Below are positions 25,445 to 33,929 of a DNA stretch of 64,000 nt, in pieces (positions within the stretch are counted from its first letter, which is position 1; each line of letters starts with the position of its first letter). Where the stretch lies: positions 930,001 through 994,000 of the forward strand of contig NZ_CP036537.1 in assembly GCF_021184025.1 (NCBI RefSeq), in the 5' to 3' direction. This DNA is from Rhodopseudomonas boonkerdii. Its GTDB lineage: Bacteria > Pseudomonadota > Alphaproteobacteria > Rhizobiales > Xanthobacteraceae. The notes under the pieces are model-generated. The model was not told the DNA's origin and searched no databases. It worked only from the letters and a program-made list of their open reading frames with translations. The translations under genes were made by a program, and so were the position numbers.

Positions 25445-26131
25445 TTAGGTCGAGGTCTTCGGCATGCCGTTGCTGTCGCGCAGGCCGTATTGTCCCCATC
25501 GCCTCAGGATGCTGTCGATCTCCGCATCCGGCAGCAGCGGCGGTGTGCCGAGCTGCAGGCAGCCGTGATACTGCTTGGCCAGCACCTCCACTTCCACCGC
25601 AAGCCACAGGGCCTTGCGCAGGTTGGGGCCGATGGCAATCAGTCCGTGATGGGCGAGCAGACAGGCGCGCCGATCACGTAGCGCGTCGAGCGCGGCTTGC
25701 GACAGTTCCGCGGTGCCATATTGGGCATAGGGCGCGCAGGGGATATCGTTGCCGCCACCCGCCGCGATCATGTAGTGGATCGCCGGAATCGCGCGGTTCA
25801 TGATCGCGATGATGGTGCAGAAGATCGGATGCGCATGCACCACGGCATTCGTTTCAGGCTTGGCCTTGAGAATGTCGAGATGGAAACGCCATTCCGTCGA
25901 AGGAACGCGGCCATCCGGCGCGGTCCAAGAGCCATCCCACTTCATCGCGACGATGTCTTCCGGGCGCATCGTGTCATAGGGAACGCCCGACGGTGTCAGC
26001 AGGATGCCCTCCTCGGTGCGCACGCTGATGTTGCCGGACGTGCCCTGATTGATACCCGCGGCCGACATCTCCCGGCAGGCATCGATGATGGCCTGCCGGG
26101 TTGCGATGTCTGTGGCGCTCGGATGCGTCAT
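25445..26131 (-). CDS. Class II aldolase/adducin family protein (FucA-like)
   Basis: A 228-residue protein of fuculose-phosphate-aldolase size. Substrate-binding QGTSGNISVR, catalytic Glu in PSTEWRFHLDIL, and zinc-binding VVHAHP plus LAHHGLI are all present, so it should be active. FucA-type enzymes split ketose 1-phosphates into dihydroxyacetone phosphate and an aldehyde; some relatives decarboxylate or act on phosphorylated acids. It lies 33 bases upstream of the PfkB kinase gene, consistent with consecutive steps. Confidence 0.8.
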   Translation of the reverse strand: MTHPSATDIATRQAIIDACREMSAAGINQGTSGNISVRTEEGILLTPSGVPYDTMRPEDIVAMKWDGSWTAPDGRVPSTEWRFHLDILKAKPETNAVVHAHPIFCTIIAIMNRAIPAIHYMIAAGGGNDIPCAPYAQYGTAELSQAALDALRDRRACLLAHHGLIAIGPNLRKALWLAVEVEVLAKQYHGCLQLGTPPLLPDAEIDSILRRWGQYGLRDSNGMPKTST

Positions 26132-26203
26132 GGCGTGTTCCTCGAAGGTCGTCGATGCGGCTCTTCGGGCCGCTGCTGAAGTCGCGATACCGGATGAGGC
26201 GCA

Positions 26204-26773
26204 TCAGCGCCCCATGGAGAAGAACTCGTCGTTCGGCCGCATGCTGGTGACATTGGCAAGGCGGTTGGACATGCCGAAAAAGGCGGCGATGGCAGCGATA
26301 TCCCACGCATCGTCTTCAGTGAAGCCGTGGCCTGCCAGCGTCTCGATATCGGCGTCGCCGACCTCGTAGGCCTGCATCGCGACCTTCATGGCGAAGTCGA
26401 GCATCGCGCGCTGGCGCGGCGTGATGTCGGCCTTGCGATAGTTCACAGCGATCTGGTCGGCGATGAGCGGGTTCTTGGCGCGAATGCGCAGGATCGCGCC
26501 GTGCGCCACCACGCAATACTGGCACTGATTGGCGTTGCTGGTGGCCACCACGATCATCTCGCGCTCGGCTTTGGTGATCGGGCCGGGCTTGTCCATCAGC
26601 GCGTCATGATAGGCGAAGAAGGCGCGGAATTCGTCGGGGCGATGCGCCAGCGTGAGAAACACATTGGGCACAAAGCCGGATTTCTCCTGCACCGCAAGGA
26701 TGCGCGTGCGGATGTCCTCGGGCAGGCTGGAAATTTCGGGAACGGGGAAGCGGCTGATGGCAGGTTCGGTCAT
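26204..26773 (-). CDS. AhpD-like peroxidase-related protein (carboxymuconolactone decarboxylase family)
   Basis: A 189-residue helical protein with the AhpD-type active site C-x2-C-x3-H (NQCQYCVVAHG), in which the Cys pair and His act in peroxide or thiol chemistry. Sequence FVPNVFLTLAHRPD and length match 'peroxidase-related enzymes' of this family. It lies 15 bases after the BisC-like gene. It may protect the molybdoenzyme pathway from oxidants or act in a redox relay. A decarboxylase role is unlikely given the CxxC motif. Confidence 0.75.
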   Translation of the reverse strand: MTEPAISRFPVPEISSLPEDIRTRILAVQEKSGFVPNVFLTLAHRPDEFRAFFAYHDALMDKPGPITKAEREMIVVATSNANQCQYCVVAHGAILRIRAKNPLIADQIAVNYRKADITPRQRAMLDFAMKVAMQAYEVGDADIETLAGHGFTEDDAWDIAAIAAFFGMSNRLANVTSMRPNDEFFSMGR

Positions 26774-26788
26774 GATGTCTGTTTCCTC

Positions 26789-29101
26789 TCAGGCGGTCGC
26801 GAGTGCAACCAGTCGATCCTGGTATTCTTCAAAAGCATCGCGTTGGTCTGCGATATAGGGTTCGGCACGGACAAGGCATGTATGTGCGGAACAGCCCTGG
26901 CCGAATTGTGAAGTGCCGATGTCGAGTGTTAGCACATTCGGATTGCCGGCGACTTCGAGACCGTTCTCGTCACGGGGCGTGAACCATGCGCCGGTCGGCA
27001 GCACCAGCACGCCGGGGCGCACGGTGTCGGTGATAGCGGCAGTGGCGAGGCAGGCGCCGCGTGCATTCCAAATGCGGATGGTCTGGCCATCGCTGATGCT
27101 GCGCGCTTTGGCGTCATCCGGATTCAGCCGCGCCTGTTCGCGACCATTGCGCTTGGTAGAGGCGCTGGCTATGCCGGTTTCGATCTGGCTGTGCAGCCGG
27201 CCGACCGGCTGATGCGAGATCATATGCAGATCGGCCGCCTCGCTGTCGCTGCGGAGCCATTCTGCAGGTTCTACCCAGGTGGGATGCGACGGGCAGTCGG
27301 CATAGCCGAGCCGGGCAAGGGCCTCGCTGCCGAGCACGATCTTGCCGCTTTCGGTCTTGAGCGCATGCGCTTCGGGATCGATGCGGAAATCGGCCAGGAA
27401 GGTGTGGTTGGCGCGTACCGGGCAGCGTGCATAACCATCGCGCCAGAACGTATCGAAGTCCGGCATCTCGAAGCCAAGTCGTTCGGCGGCATCGCGCCGG
27501 CTTTCTTCGTAGAGATGCTGCACCCAGCCCATTTCGTCGCGGCCTTCGTTGAACTGCTCGGCGACGCCGAGTTTGCCGGCGACGCGATTGAATATCTCGA
27601 AATCGGGCAGGGAGTTTCCGATCGGCTTGATGGCCTGCTTCATCGCCAGGATGAAATCAGATCGTTTGTTGCCGGCGAGGTCGTTGCGTTCGATCGATGT
27701 GGTTGCTGGCAGCACGATATCGGCGCGTTGCGCCGTCGCGGTGAACATCGGATCCTGGACGATAATCGTCTCCGGTCGCGTCCAGGCTTCGGACAGCCGA
27801 TTGAGATCCTGATGGTGATGATAGGGATTGCCGCCAGCCCAGTAGACCAGCCTCGTGTCGGGATAAGTCCGTGTCTCGCCTTCATAGGTGAAGGTTGCAC
27901 CGGGATTGAGCAGCATGTCGCTGATGCGCGCCACCGGGATGAAGCTGTCGATCGGGCGCGTCAGTTGCGAGATGGCCGGTGACTTGCCAAGATTGAAGGG
28001 AGAGCCGACGCCGCCGAGCGAGGCATAACCGTAGCCGACCCCGCCGCCCGGTAGCCCGATCTGACCAATGATCGAGGCGAGGCCGAGTGCGGCCCAGAAG
28101 GGTTGCTCGCCATGATGCGCGCGTTGCAGGCTCCAGCTCACGGTGAGCATGCTGCGCGTATCGATGAGGCGCTGCGCCAGCTGGCGGATGGCCCCGGCAT
28201 CGAGTCCGCAGATATCGGCCGACCAGGCTGCATCCTTGTGCACGCTATCGGCTGAACCATCGAGATAGGCGAGTAGTTGTTCGGAGCCGCTGGTGCAGCG
28301 GGCGAGGAAGTCGCGGGCATGCCGACCAGCCTTCACGATCTCGCCGGCAAGGCCGAGCATCAGTGCGGTGTCGGTGTTCGGGCGGATCGGCCACCATTCG
28401 GCACCGGCCCAGTCGGGCATATCGTCCTTCAACGGTGAGACATGGACGATGCGGATGCCGCGCTTGGCGATGGCCCTGAGATAGGTTTCGAGCCGATGCG
28501 CGCCGATGCCGCCGGCTTCCGTCTGGGCGGTACGCGGCGACAGCGCGCCGAATACGACAAGCGTCTCCGTATGTTCGGCGATAGTGTCGAGCGTGTTTGC
28601 CTGACCGTCGCAGGCGTCCGAACTTCCCAGCGTGTGGCGCAGGATCACCGGGCCGGCGGCGATCGAATACGTATCGACGTGGCGTGTAAAGCCGCCGGCC
28701 AGATTGAGCATGCGCTTGAGCAGCGATGATGCGTGATGCAGGCGGCCGGAATTGGTCCAGCCATAGGAGCCGGCAAAGATCGAGGCATTGCCATAGGTGC
28801 CGGAGACGCGCCGGATTTCATCGGCCACGAGCGTGGTCGCCTCGTCCCAACTGACGGGAACGAATTTCTCCGCGCCGCGCTTGCGCCGGTCGCTGCCTTC
28901 GCGTTTCTCGAGCCAACCCTTACGCACCATCGGACGCAGGATGCGACGTTCGGGATTGGCCCATTCCGGCACCGAATGAATGATCGGTGAGGGGGCAGGA
29001 TCATGGGCGAACGGTTCGACGCCCACGATCTTTTCGTCCTGCACGAGCAGCGTATAGGCGCCCCAGTGGCTGCAATGCGGGATTCGCCTGATCTCACTCA
29101 C
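26789..29101 (-). CDS. BisC-like molybdopterin oxidoreductase (S-/N-oxide reductase type)
   Basis: A 770-residue molybdoenzyme of the DMSO-reductase family. There is no N-terminal Fe-S Cys motif, as in BisC, TorA and DorA, and no Tat signal, so it should work in the cytoplasm like biotin sulfoxide reductase. The segment GSYGWTNSGRLHHA is where this subgroup carries the Mo-ligating Ser; YWAGGNPYHHHQDLNRL and QDPMFTATAQRADIVLPATT are conserved cofactor-binding stretches. It would reduce an S-oxide or N-oxide, or run as a hydroxylase. Its place in a catabolic operon with CoA transferase, kinase and aldolase is unusual. Confidence 0.85.
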   Translation of the reverse strand: MSEIRRIPHCSHWGAYTLLVQDEKIVGVEPFAHDPAPSPIIHSVPEWANPERRILRPMVRKGWLEKREGSDRRKRGAEKFVPVSWDEATTLVADEIRRVSGTYGNASIFAGSYGWTNSGRLHHASSLLKRMLNLAGGFTRHVDTYSIAAGPVILRHTLGSSDACDGQANTLDTIAEHTETLVVFGALSPRTAQTEAGGIGAHRLETYLRAIAKRGIRIVHVSPLKDDMPDWAGAEWWPIRPNTDTALMLGLAGEIVKAGRHARDFLARCTSGSEQLLAYLDGSADSVHKDAAWSADICGLDAGAIRQLAQRLIDTRSMLTVSWSLQRAHHGEQPFWAALGLASIIGQIGLPGGGVGYGYASLGGVGSPFNLGKSPAISQLTRPIDSFIPVARISDMLLNPGATFTYEGETRTYPDTRLVYWAGGNPYHHHQDLNRLSEAWTRPETIIVQDPMFTATAQRADIVLPATTSIERNDLAGNKRSDFILAMKQAIKPIGNSLPDFEIFNRVAGKLGVAEQFNEGRDEMGWVQHLYEESRRDAAERLGFEMPDFDTFWRDGYARCPVRANHTFLADFRIDPEAHALKTESGKIVLGSEALARLGYADCPSHPTWVEPAEWLRSDSEAADLHMISHQPVGRLHSQIETGIASASTKRNGREQARLNPDDAKARSISDGQTIRIWNARGACLATAAITDTVRPGVLVLPTGAWFTPRDENGLEVAGNPNVLTLDIGTSQFGQGCSAHTCLVRAEPYIADQRDAFEEYQDRLVALATA

Positions 29102-29134
29102 GCGCTGTCTCCGTGTGGCTGCTCATTCGTTCGG

Positions 29135-29905
29135 TCAGGATGCATCGGCGAGAGGACGTTCGATCTCGCGTCGCATCTGCGCGGCGAAGTCCGGATAGGT
29201 CTCCGCCACTTCGTCGTAGACGCGTCCGCGCAGCAAGGCCAGCGTTTGCGTGTCAGGCAGTGCCGTCTGGACCGGCTGGCTGTCATATGTGAACTGGAAG
29301 CCGGTGGCCTCCTTGATATCGCCGATGCTGTAGCCGGGATGAATGCTCTGCAGTTCAAAGCCCGGCCGCGTCTTGTCGAAGCGGAACAGCGCCTTGCCCG
29401 TCAACAGCGCGATCGGGCCGCCGCTGCGATGGACGCCGGCGTCGCTGACGCCTGGCGTGCTGATGAAATCCACTTTCTCCACCAGCGCTCGCGGCGTGTG
29501 TTCCTCTCGAAACAGGATCACACGCGGCACCACGTAATAGAGATAGGCCGAGCCGAACGAGCCGGGCCAGCGCACCGGCGTCTGCGGATAATCGCCCGTA
29601 CCCACCAGATTGATATTGCCACGGCCGTCGATCTGGCCGCCGCCCAGAAAGAATGCATCGATACGGCCCTGTCCGGCGCAATCGAACAGTTCGGCGGAGC
29701 CGTTGGTGAAAAAATTATGCTCCACGGATCCGAGGATCGAGATGCGTGGGCCCTTCTCGCCGGCCTGCTGCTTTTGCGCGCGGAGCAGCATCGCGCCGGC
29801 GGCAGGAATCGGTGATGACGCACCGACCGCGACATGGCGAACGCCGTCCAGCAGCTTCGCGATGGTGCAGATCAGGATTTCGCGCGGATGAACCTCGCTC
29901 ATCAT
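29135..29905 (-). CDS. CoA-transferase beta subunit
   Basis: A 256-residue protein of the class I CoA-transferase beta family (GctB/IpdB-like): GASSPIPAAGAMLLRA, FFLGGGQIDGRGNINLVGTG and VDFISTPGV are recognisable. The classic SENG motif is not evident, so I cannot place the catalytic Glu and a hydrolase-like or IpdAB-like role is possible. The start overlaps the alpha gene by 4 bp, as usual for subunits of one complex. It would activate an acid to its CoA thioester, or process a CoA thioester. Confidence 0.75.
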   Translation of the reverse strand: MMSEVHPREILICTIAKLLDGVRHVAVGASSPIPAAGAMLLRAQKQQAGEKGPRISILGSVEHNFFTNGSAELFDCAGQGRIDAFFLGGGQIDGRGNINLVGTGDYPQTPVRWPGSFGSAYLYYVVPRVILFREEHTPRALVEKVDFISTPGVSDAGVHRSGGPIALLTGKALFRFDKTRPGFELQSIHPGYSIGDIKEATGFQFTYDSQPVQTALPDTQTLALLRGRVYDEVAETYPDFAAQMRREIERPLADAS

Positions 29906-30717
29906 GCTGGCTCCGTTTGTGTTCGTGCCTGTGCCATATACTCGGCAAAGCCATCGGAGCTACGGGCTGCGCGCGCATAGCGCAGGATCTCGGCGGTGTC
30001 GGTCGCATACTCGCCCCATACGCCGTAGGGCCACGCGCCCTTCGGCGCCACGGCGATCTCGGTAACGTAGAGCGCTGGCAACACGCCCGCGGCGCTCATT
30101 TCATTGGCGAGCAGGCTGTCGTCAACGATACGCTCCACTGTGACGAGCGTGGTGGTCGAGGCATAAGCCATCGCGGCGAGTTCGCGGCGACGTCCAATCC
30201 ACACGTTGCCGAAGCGGTCGGCCATCGGCGCGTGGAAAATGGTGACATCGGGCCTGATGGCGGGAATGAGTACGATGGGATCGCTGTCATCGGCCATGGG
30301 ATTGTCGATCACGCGCCAGTCGTCGCGATGGCGCAGCAGGTCGCTGCCGATCAGGCCGCGCATCGGCATGAACGGGCTGCCTTTCTGGGCGGCCGTCAGG
30401 CCGGCATGGATGGCAGGGCAAGTAGCGTCTTTCAAGGCGATGGTGCCGTCCTTGACGGCTGCGTTGAAACGCGGTGCACCGCCGGCCTCGCCGAGCGACA
30501 CGGCGCTTGTCTCGACCGAGCGAACGCAGCCTGCGCCGATCAGCTGATCGACCTGAAGGCCGCCGGTCGGGACACAAACGAGATCGAGATTGCGCGCGCC
30601 GCGTTCGATAATCGGGCGCGTCATGGCCATCGAAACGCCGGCATAGTCGACCGGCACGGCCAGCCGGATCCCCGGTTCGACATGCTTCGCCAACGCGCGA
30701 AGATCGCTCATCACCAT
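29902..30717 (-). CDS. CoA-transferase alpha subunit
   Basis: A 271-residue class I CoA-transferase alpha-type protein; the stretch LVCVPTGGLQVDQLIGAG and FHAPMADRFGNVWIGRRREL are typical, and FMPMRGLIGSDLLRHRDDW resembles the GctA/IpdA group. GGGAGG lies just before the ATG at 30717; a second in-frame ATG at 30711 is possible. It is the promoter-proximal gene of the eight-gene operon, so the CoA step may be central to the pathway. It diverges from the ABC importer across 246 bases that contain two matching operators. Confidence 0.75.
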   Translation of the reverse strand: MVMSDLRALAKHVEPGIRLAVPVDYAGVSMAMTRPIIERGARNLDLVCVPTGGLQVDQLIGAGCVRSVETSAVSLGEAGGAPRFNAAVKDGTIALKDATCPAIHAGLTAAQKGSPFMPMRGLIGSDLLRHRDDWRVIDNPMADDSDPIVLIPAIRPDVTIFHAPMADRFGNVWIGRRRELAAMAYASTTTLVTVERIVDDSLLANEMSAAGVLPALYVTEIAVAPKGAWPYGVWGEYATDTAEILRYARAARSSDGFAEYMAQARTQTEPA

Positions 30718-30735
30718 TCGCCTCCCGTTCGTATT

Positions 30736-30752
30736 GTTCTACATTGTGGAAC
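30736..30752. promoter_or_regulatory. IclR-type operator candidate, CoA-transferase side
   Basis: GTTCTACATTGTGGAAC is an imperfect 17-bp palindrome, 19 bases upstream of the CoA-transferase start. A further GTTCTA half-site begins at 30756, 20 bases (two helix turns) from the first. It matches the site at 30931 in the pattern GTTYYAYAWTRTRRAAC. Confidence 0.5.
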
Positions 30753-30889
30753 GTAGTTCTAAATAAAAGTAGTCGCGAGCTCGGGCTGCTGTCAATTGGC
30801 ATGCGTGCGAAACGGCTGTGATCTCGGCGTCAACGCGTGCCGTAGGTAATTTCAGTCGATGTGCGACGATCTTCGCGACGCCCGTTCTC

Positions 30890-30919
30890 TTGACAACACT
30901 TCGCACTCAGCGAACAATA
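30890..30919 (+). promoter_or_regulatory. Candidate promoter of the ABC importer operon
   Basis: A perfect TTGACA at 30890-30895 is followed 18 bases later by ACAATA at 30914-30919, a sigma-70-like pair with a weak -10. The 17-bp dyad at 30931 lies just downstream, where a repressor could block the start of transcription. Confidence 0.4.
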
Positions 30920-30930
30920 ATTGGAATAGT

Positions 30931-30947
30931 GTTTCATAATATAGAAC
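30931..30947. promoter_or_regulatory. IclR-type operator candidate, ABC-importer side
   Basis: GTTTCATAATATAGAAC is an imperfect 17-bp palindrome of the same pattern as the site at 30736. It ends 16 bases before the start codon of the ATPase gene, just upstream of the ribosome site AGGGAGG (30952-30958). Confidence 0.5.
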
Positions 30948-30963
30948 GTCTAGGGAGGTTGAG

Positions 30964-32115
30964 ATGGCTGAGCCTTTGGCTCTGCGCACGGGGAAGCCCG
31001 GCGCGGAGACGTCCGCATCGCAGGCGCGCGGAGCGCGCGCCGGGCAGGTCATCGGCTCGAGCATCACCGTGCGCGATGCGGTGAAGCGATATGACCAATT
31101 CCATGCGGTCGATCACATCGATCTCGACATCGAGCCGGGGGAATTCATCACGCTGCTCGGCCCTTCGGGCAGCGGTAAGACCACCTTGCTGAATCTGCTG
31201 GCGGGCTTCCAGAATCTCGATGGCGGCGAGATCCTGGTCGATGGCAAACCGGTGCACAATGTCCCCACGCACAAGCGTGGTTTCGGCATGGTGTTCCAGA
31301 GCTATGCGCTGTTTCCCAACATGACGGTGACGCAGAACGTCGCCTTTCCCATGCGCATGGCCGGCATCGACCGCGCGACCACGGAGCGGCGCGTAGCGGA
31401 GACGCTGGACATCATGCGGCTGTCGGCGCATGCGCACAAGTCGCCCTCGGAAATGTCGGGCGGCCAGCAGCAGCGTGTGGCGATTGCGCGCGCGATCGTA
31501 ATGCGGCCGAAAGTGGTGCTGATGGACGAGCCGCTCAGCGCGCTCGACCGTCGCTTGCGGGAATCGATCCAGATCGAGATTCGCGATCTGCATCAGACCA
31601 TCGGCAGCACGATCCTGTTCGTGACCCACGATCAAGGCGAGGCGCTGACCATGAGCGATCGCATCGCCGTGCTCGATGCCGGCAAGATCGTGCAGATCGG
31701 CCGGCCGCTCGAGATCTATCGCCATCCGTCCAATCGATTCGTGGCCTCGTTTGTCGGCGAGAGTAATCTGATCGAAGCCGAGATCGTGCAAAAGCGTGGC
31801 ACCACGGTGACGCTGAAGAATCGCGCCGGCTATGTGTTCGATGCTGAGAGCCGCGATGCCATCGATGTCGGCCGCGTGACCGTGCTGGTGCGGCCGGAGC
31901 GTGTCGCGATTCACAATGAACAGACCGCGAGTTCGACGTCGGTCAGTGTGACGTCGGCGATCTTCCTCGGCGAGATCCTGCGCATCGAGGCGCAGATGGA
32001 AGGCGGTGATACGCTGATGATCCGCTGCACCGATACGGCGCGGCGGCCTCTGCCAAACATCGGCGACCGGCTGCATGTCAGCTGGGGCCCGGACGATTGC
32101 TGGGTGCTGACATGA
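30964..32115 (+). CDS. ABC transporter ATP-binding protein, PotA type
   Basis: A 383-residue ATPase with Walker A GPSGSGKTT, Q-loop FQSYALFPNMTV, signature SGGQQQRVAIARA, Walker B VVLMDEPLSALD and the switch His in VTHDQGEA. The C-terminal third is a TOBE domain, as in PotA/FbpC-type importers. A good AGGGAGG precedes the ATG. It powers uptake through the fused permease encoded next, to which it is coupled by a 4-bp overlap. The substrate class (polyamine, small amine or organic acid) is inferred from the homologous systems. Confidence 0.9.
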   Translation: MAEPLALRTGKPGAETSASQARGARAGQVIGSSITVRDAVKRYDQFHAVDHIDLDIEPGEFITLLGPSGSGKTTLLNLLAGFQNLDGGEILVDGKPVHNVPTHKRGFGMVFQSYALFPNMTVTQNVAFPMRMAGIDRATTERRVAETLDIMRLSAHAHKSPSEMSGGQQQRVAIARAIVMRPKVVLMDEPLSALDRRLRESIQIEIRDLHQTIGSTILFVTHDQGEALTMSDRIAVLDAGKIVQIGRPLEIYRHPSNRFVASFVGESNLIEAEIVQKRGTTVTLKNRAGYVFDAESRDAIDVGRVTVLVRPERVAIHNEQTASSTSVSVTSAIFLGEILRIEAQMEGGDTLMIRCTDTARRPLPNIGDRLHVSWGPDDCWVLT

Positions 32116-33905
32116 CGACGATCTCGTTGCACGACGCGCCGCAGCCACAGGTGCGCGCGAGCCTGGTCCTGAAGCTCAAGAACCCGGCGTTGCTGCTGCT
32201 ACCGGCCGTCGGTTTCCTGACCTTCATCTATATGCTGCCGCTGATCGACCTCATTCGTATCAGCATCAGCGGGCCGAGCTGGCTGACATACTTCGAGCGC
32301 GTCTTCGCCGTGCCGCTATACTGGGAATCGCTGGTGCGGACCATGCAGATTTCGGTGACGGTGGCATTCCTGTGCCTGCTGTTCGGCTATCCCACCGCGC
32401 TGCTGATTCATCGCACCCGCGGCCTCACCCGCGCGCTGATCGCCACGGCGATCGTGCTGCCCTACTTCATCGCGATCCTGATCCGCACCTATGCCTGGAT
32501 GGTGCTGCTCGGCCGCAACGGGCCGGTGAACAAGTTTCTGGTCTCCATCGGCGTGCTCAGCGAGCCCGTGCAGCTCCTGTTCCATCGCGGCACTGTGCTG
32601 CTTGGCATGACAGCGGTGCTGCTGCCGTTGATGGTACTCACCATCTATTCGAGCGTGTCGCGGCTCGATCCCGCGCTCACGCGTGCCGGATTGGCGAGTG
32701 GCGCGGGTCCGCTCGCCATCTTCTGGCGCGTGCTGCTGCCATTGACACTGCCCGGCATCGGCGCCGGCTTCCTGCTGGTCTTTGTCGCTGCGATCGGCTT
32801 CTTCATCACGCCGACATTGCTTGGCGGTCCGGGCGACCAGATGTTTGCGATGCATATCACGCAGCAGGCTGACTCGGTGACCTCCGAAGGCTTTCTGCAG
32901 GCGCTTGGCGTCGTGTTACTGCTGATCACGCTGGCCGTTGTCGCCATTGCCGGTCGTTTCCTTGGCCTCGAATTCATTTGGGGCGGGCGCAAGCTCACGG
33001 AAACGAAGGCCTCCCATGTCACGTCTGCGGCTATTTCGGCAATGCCGCGTCAGAGCTTCGGCATCCGCTTTGCCGACACGATCGGCTGGCCACTGCTGCG
33101 GCTGTTCGGCATGCTCCCGGCGAGCTGCGGCACCTGGACCGTCCGCATCATGGGCGGCCTCGTCGTGGCCGTGCTGATTCTGCCGATCATCGTGGTGATG
33201 GTCATCTCTTTCAGCAGTGCCAGCTATCTGACTTTCCCGCCGCCCGGCTTCTCGCTGCGCTGGTATGAGCAGTTCTTCTCCGACAGCAACTGGATGAGTG
33301 CATTCTGGTCGTCGGCGCTGATCGCGCTTGTCTCCGCTGCGATCGCAGTCGGTCTCGGCACATGTGCCGCGCTCGGTATCGTCCGCGGCGATGTGCGCGG
33401 CAAATCGGCGATCATGCTTTTGTTGGTGAGCCCGATCATCGTGCCGCCTGTTGTGCTCGGTCTGTCGCTGTACACGCTGTTCCTGAAATTCGATCTGGTC
33501 GGCTCTGTATTCGGTCTCGCCGCAGCCCATGCCATCGGCGGATTACCCATCGTGGTGGTGATCCTCGCGGCAGCTCTCCAAGGGGTGGACAAACGGCTGG
33601 AACAGGCGGCTTCGGTGCATGGCGCGTCGTCGTTTACGGTACTGTGGCTGGTTACGTTGCCGGCGATCGCGCCGGGCCTTGCGGCGGCGACTTTCTTCGC
33701 CTTCCTGCATTCGTTTGATGAACTGGTACTGACGCTATTCTTGTCAAGCGCGCAACTGAAGACGCTTCCATTGATGCTGTGGGGCGACATCAATTACCGA
33801 CTCAATCCGGTGCTGGCTGTGGTCTCCACGCTCGAAGTTCTGCTGGTCGTGGGAGGACTTTTCCTCGCGCGTCCGGTGCTTGCAACGTCGCAAAAGGCGA
33901 CCTGA
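32112..33905 (+). CDS. ABC transporter permease, two permease domains fused (PotB-PotC type)
   Basis: The 597-residue protein contains two BPD_transp_1 modules in one chain, about residues 20-295 and 345-590, joined by a linker rich in polar residues. Each has about six helices and an EAA-like loop (ALTRAGLASGAGPLAIFW and RLEQAASVHGASSFTVLW). Most PotB and PotC proteins are separate, so this is a natural fusion giving a fixed heterodimer. The ATG at 32112 overlaps the ATPase stop. It forms the membrane channel of the importer. Confidence 0.85.
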   Translation: MTTISLHDAPQPQVRASLVLKLKNPALLLLPAVGFLTFIYMLPLIDLIRISISGPSWLTYFERVFAVPLYWESLVRTMQISVTVAFLCLLFGYPTALLIHRTRGLTRALIATAIVLPYFIAILIRTYAWMVLLGRNGPVNKFLVSIGVLSEPVQLLFHRGTVLLGMTAVLLPLMVLTIYSSVSRLDPALTRAGLASGAGPLAIFWRVLLPLTLPGIGAGFLLVFVAAIGFFITPTLLGGPGDQMFAMHITQQADSVTSEGFLQALGVVLLLITLAVVAIAGRFLGLEFIWGGRKLTETKASHVTSAAISAMPRQSFGIRFADTIGWPLLRLFGMLPASCGTWTVRIMGGLVVAVLILPIIVVMVISFSSASYLTFPPPGFSLRWYEQFFSDSNWMSAFWSSALIALVSAAIAVGLGTCAALGIVRGDVRGKSAIMLLLVSPIIVPPVVLGLSLYTLFLKFDLVGSVFGLAAAHAIGGLPIVVVILAAALQGVDKRLEQAASVHGASSFTVLWLVTLPAIAPGLAAATFFAFLHSFDELVLTLFLSSAQLKTLPLMLWGDINYRLNPVLAVVSTLEVLLVVGGLFLARPVLATSQKAT

Positions 33906-33929
33906 CAAAAGTTCAAACAGAGGAAATGG

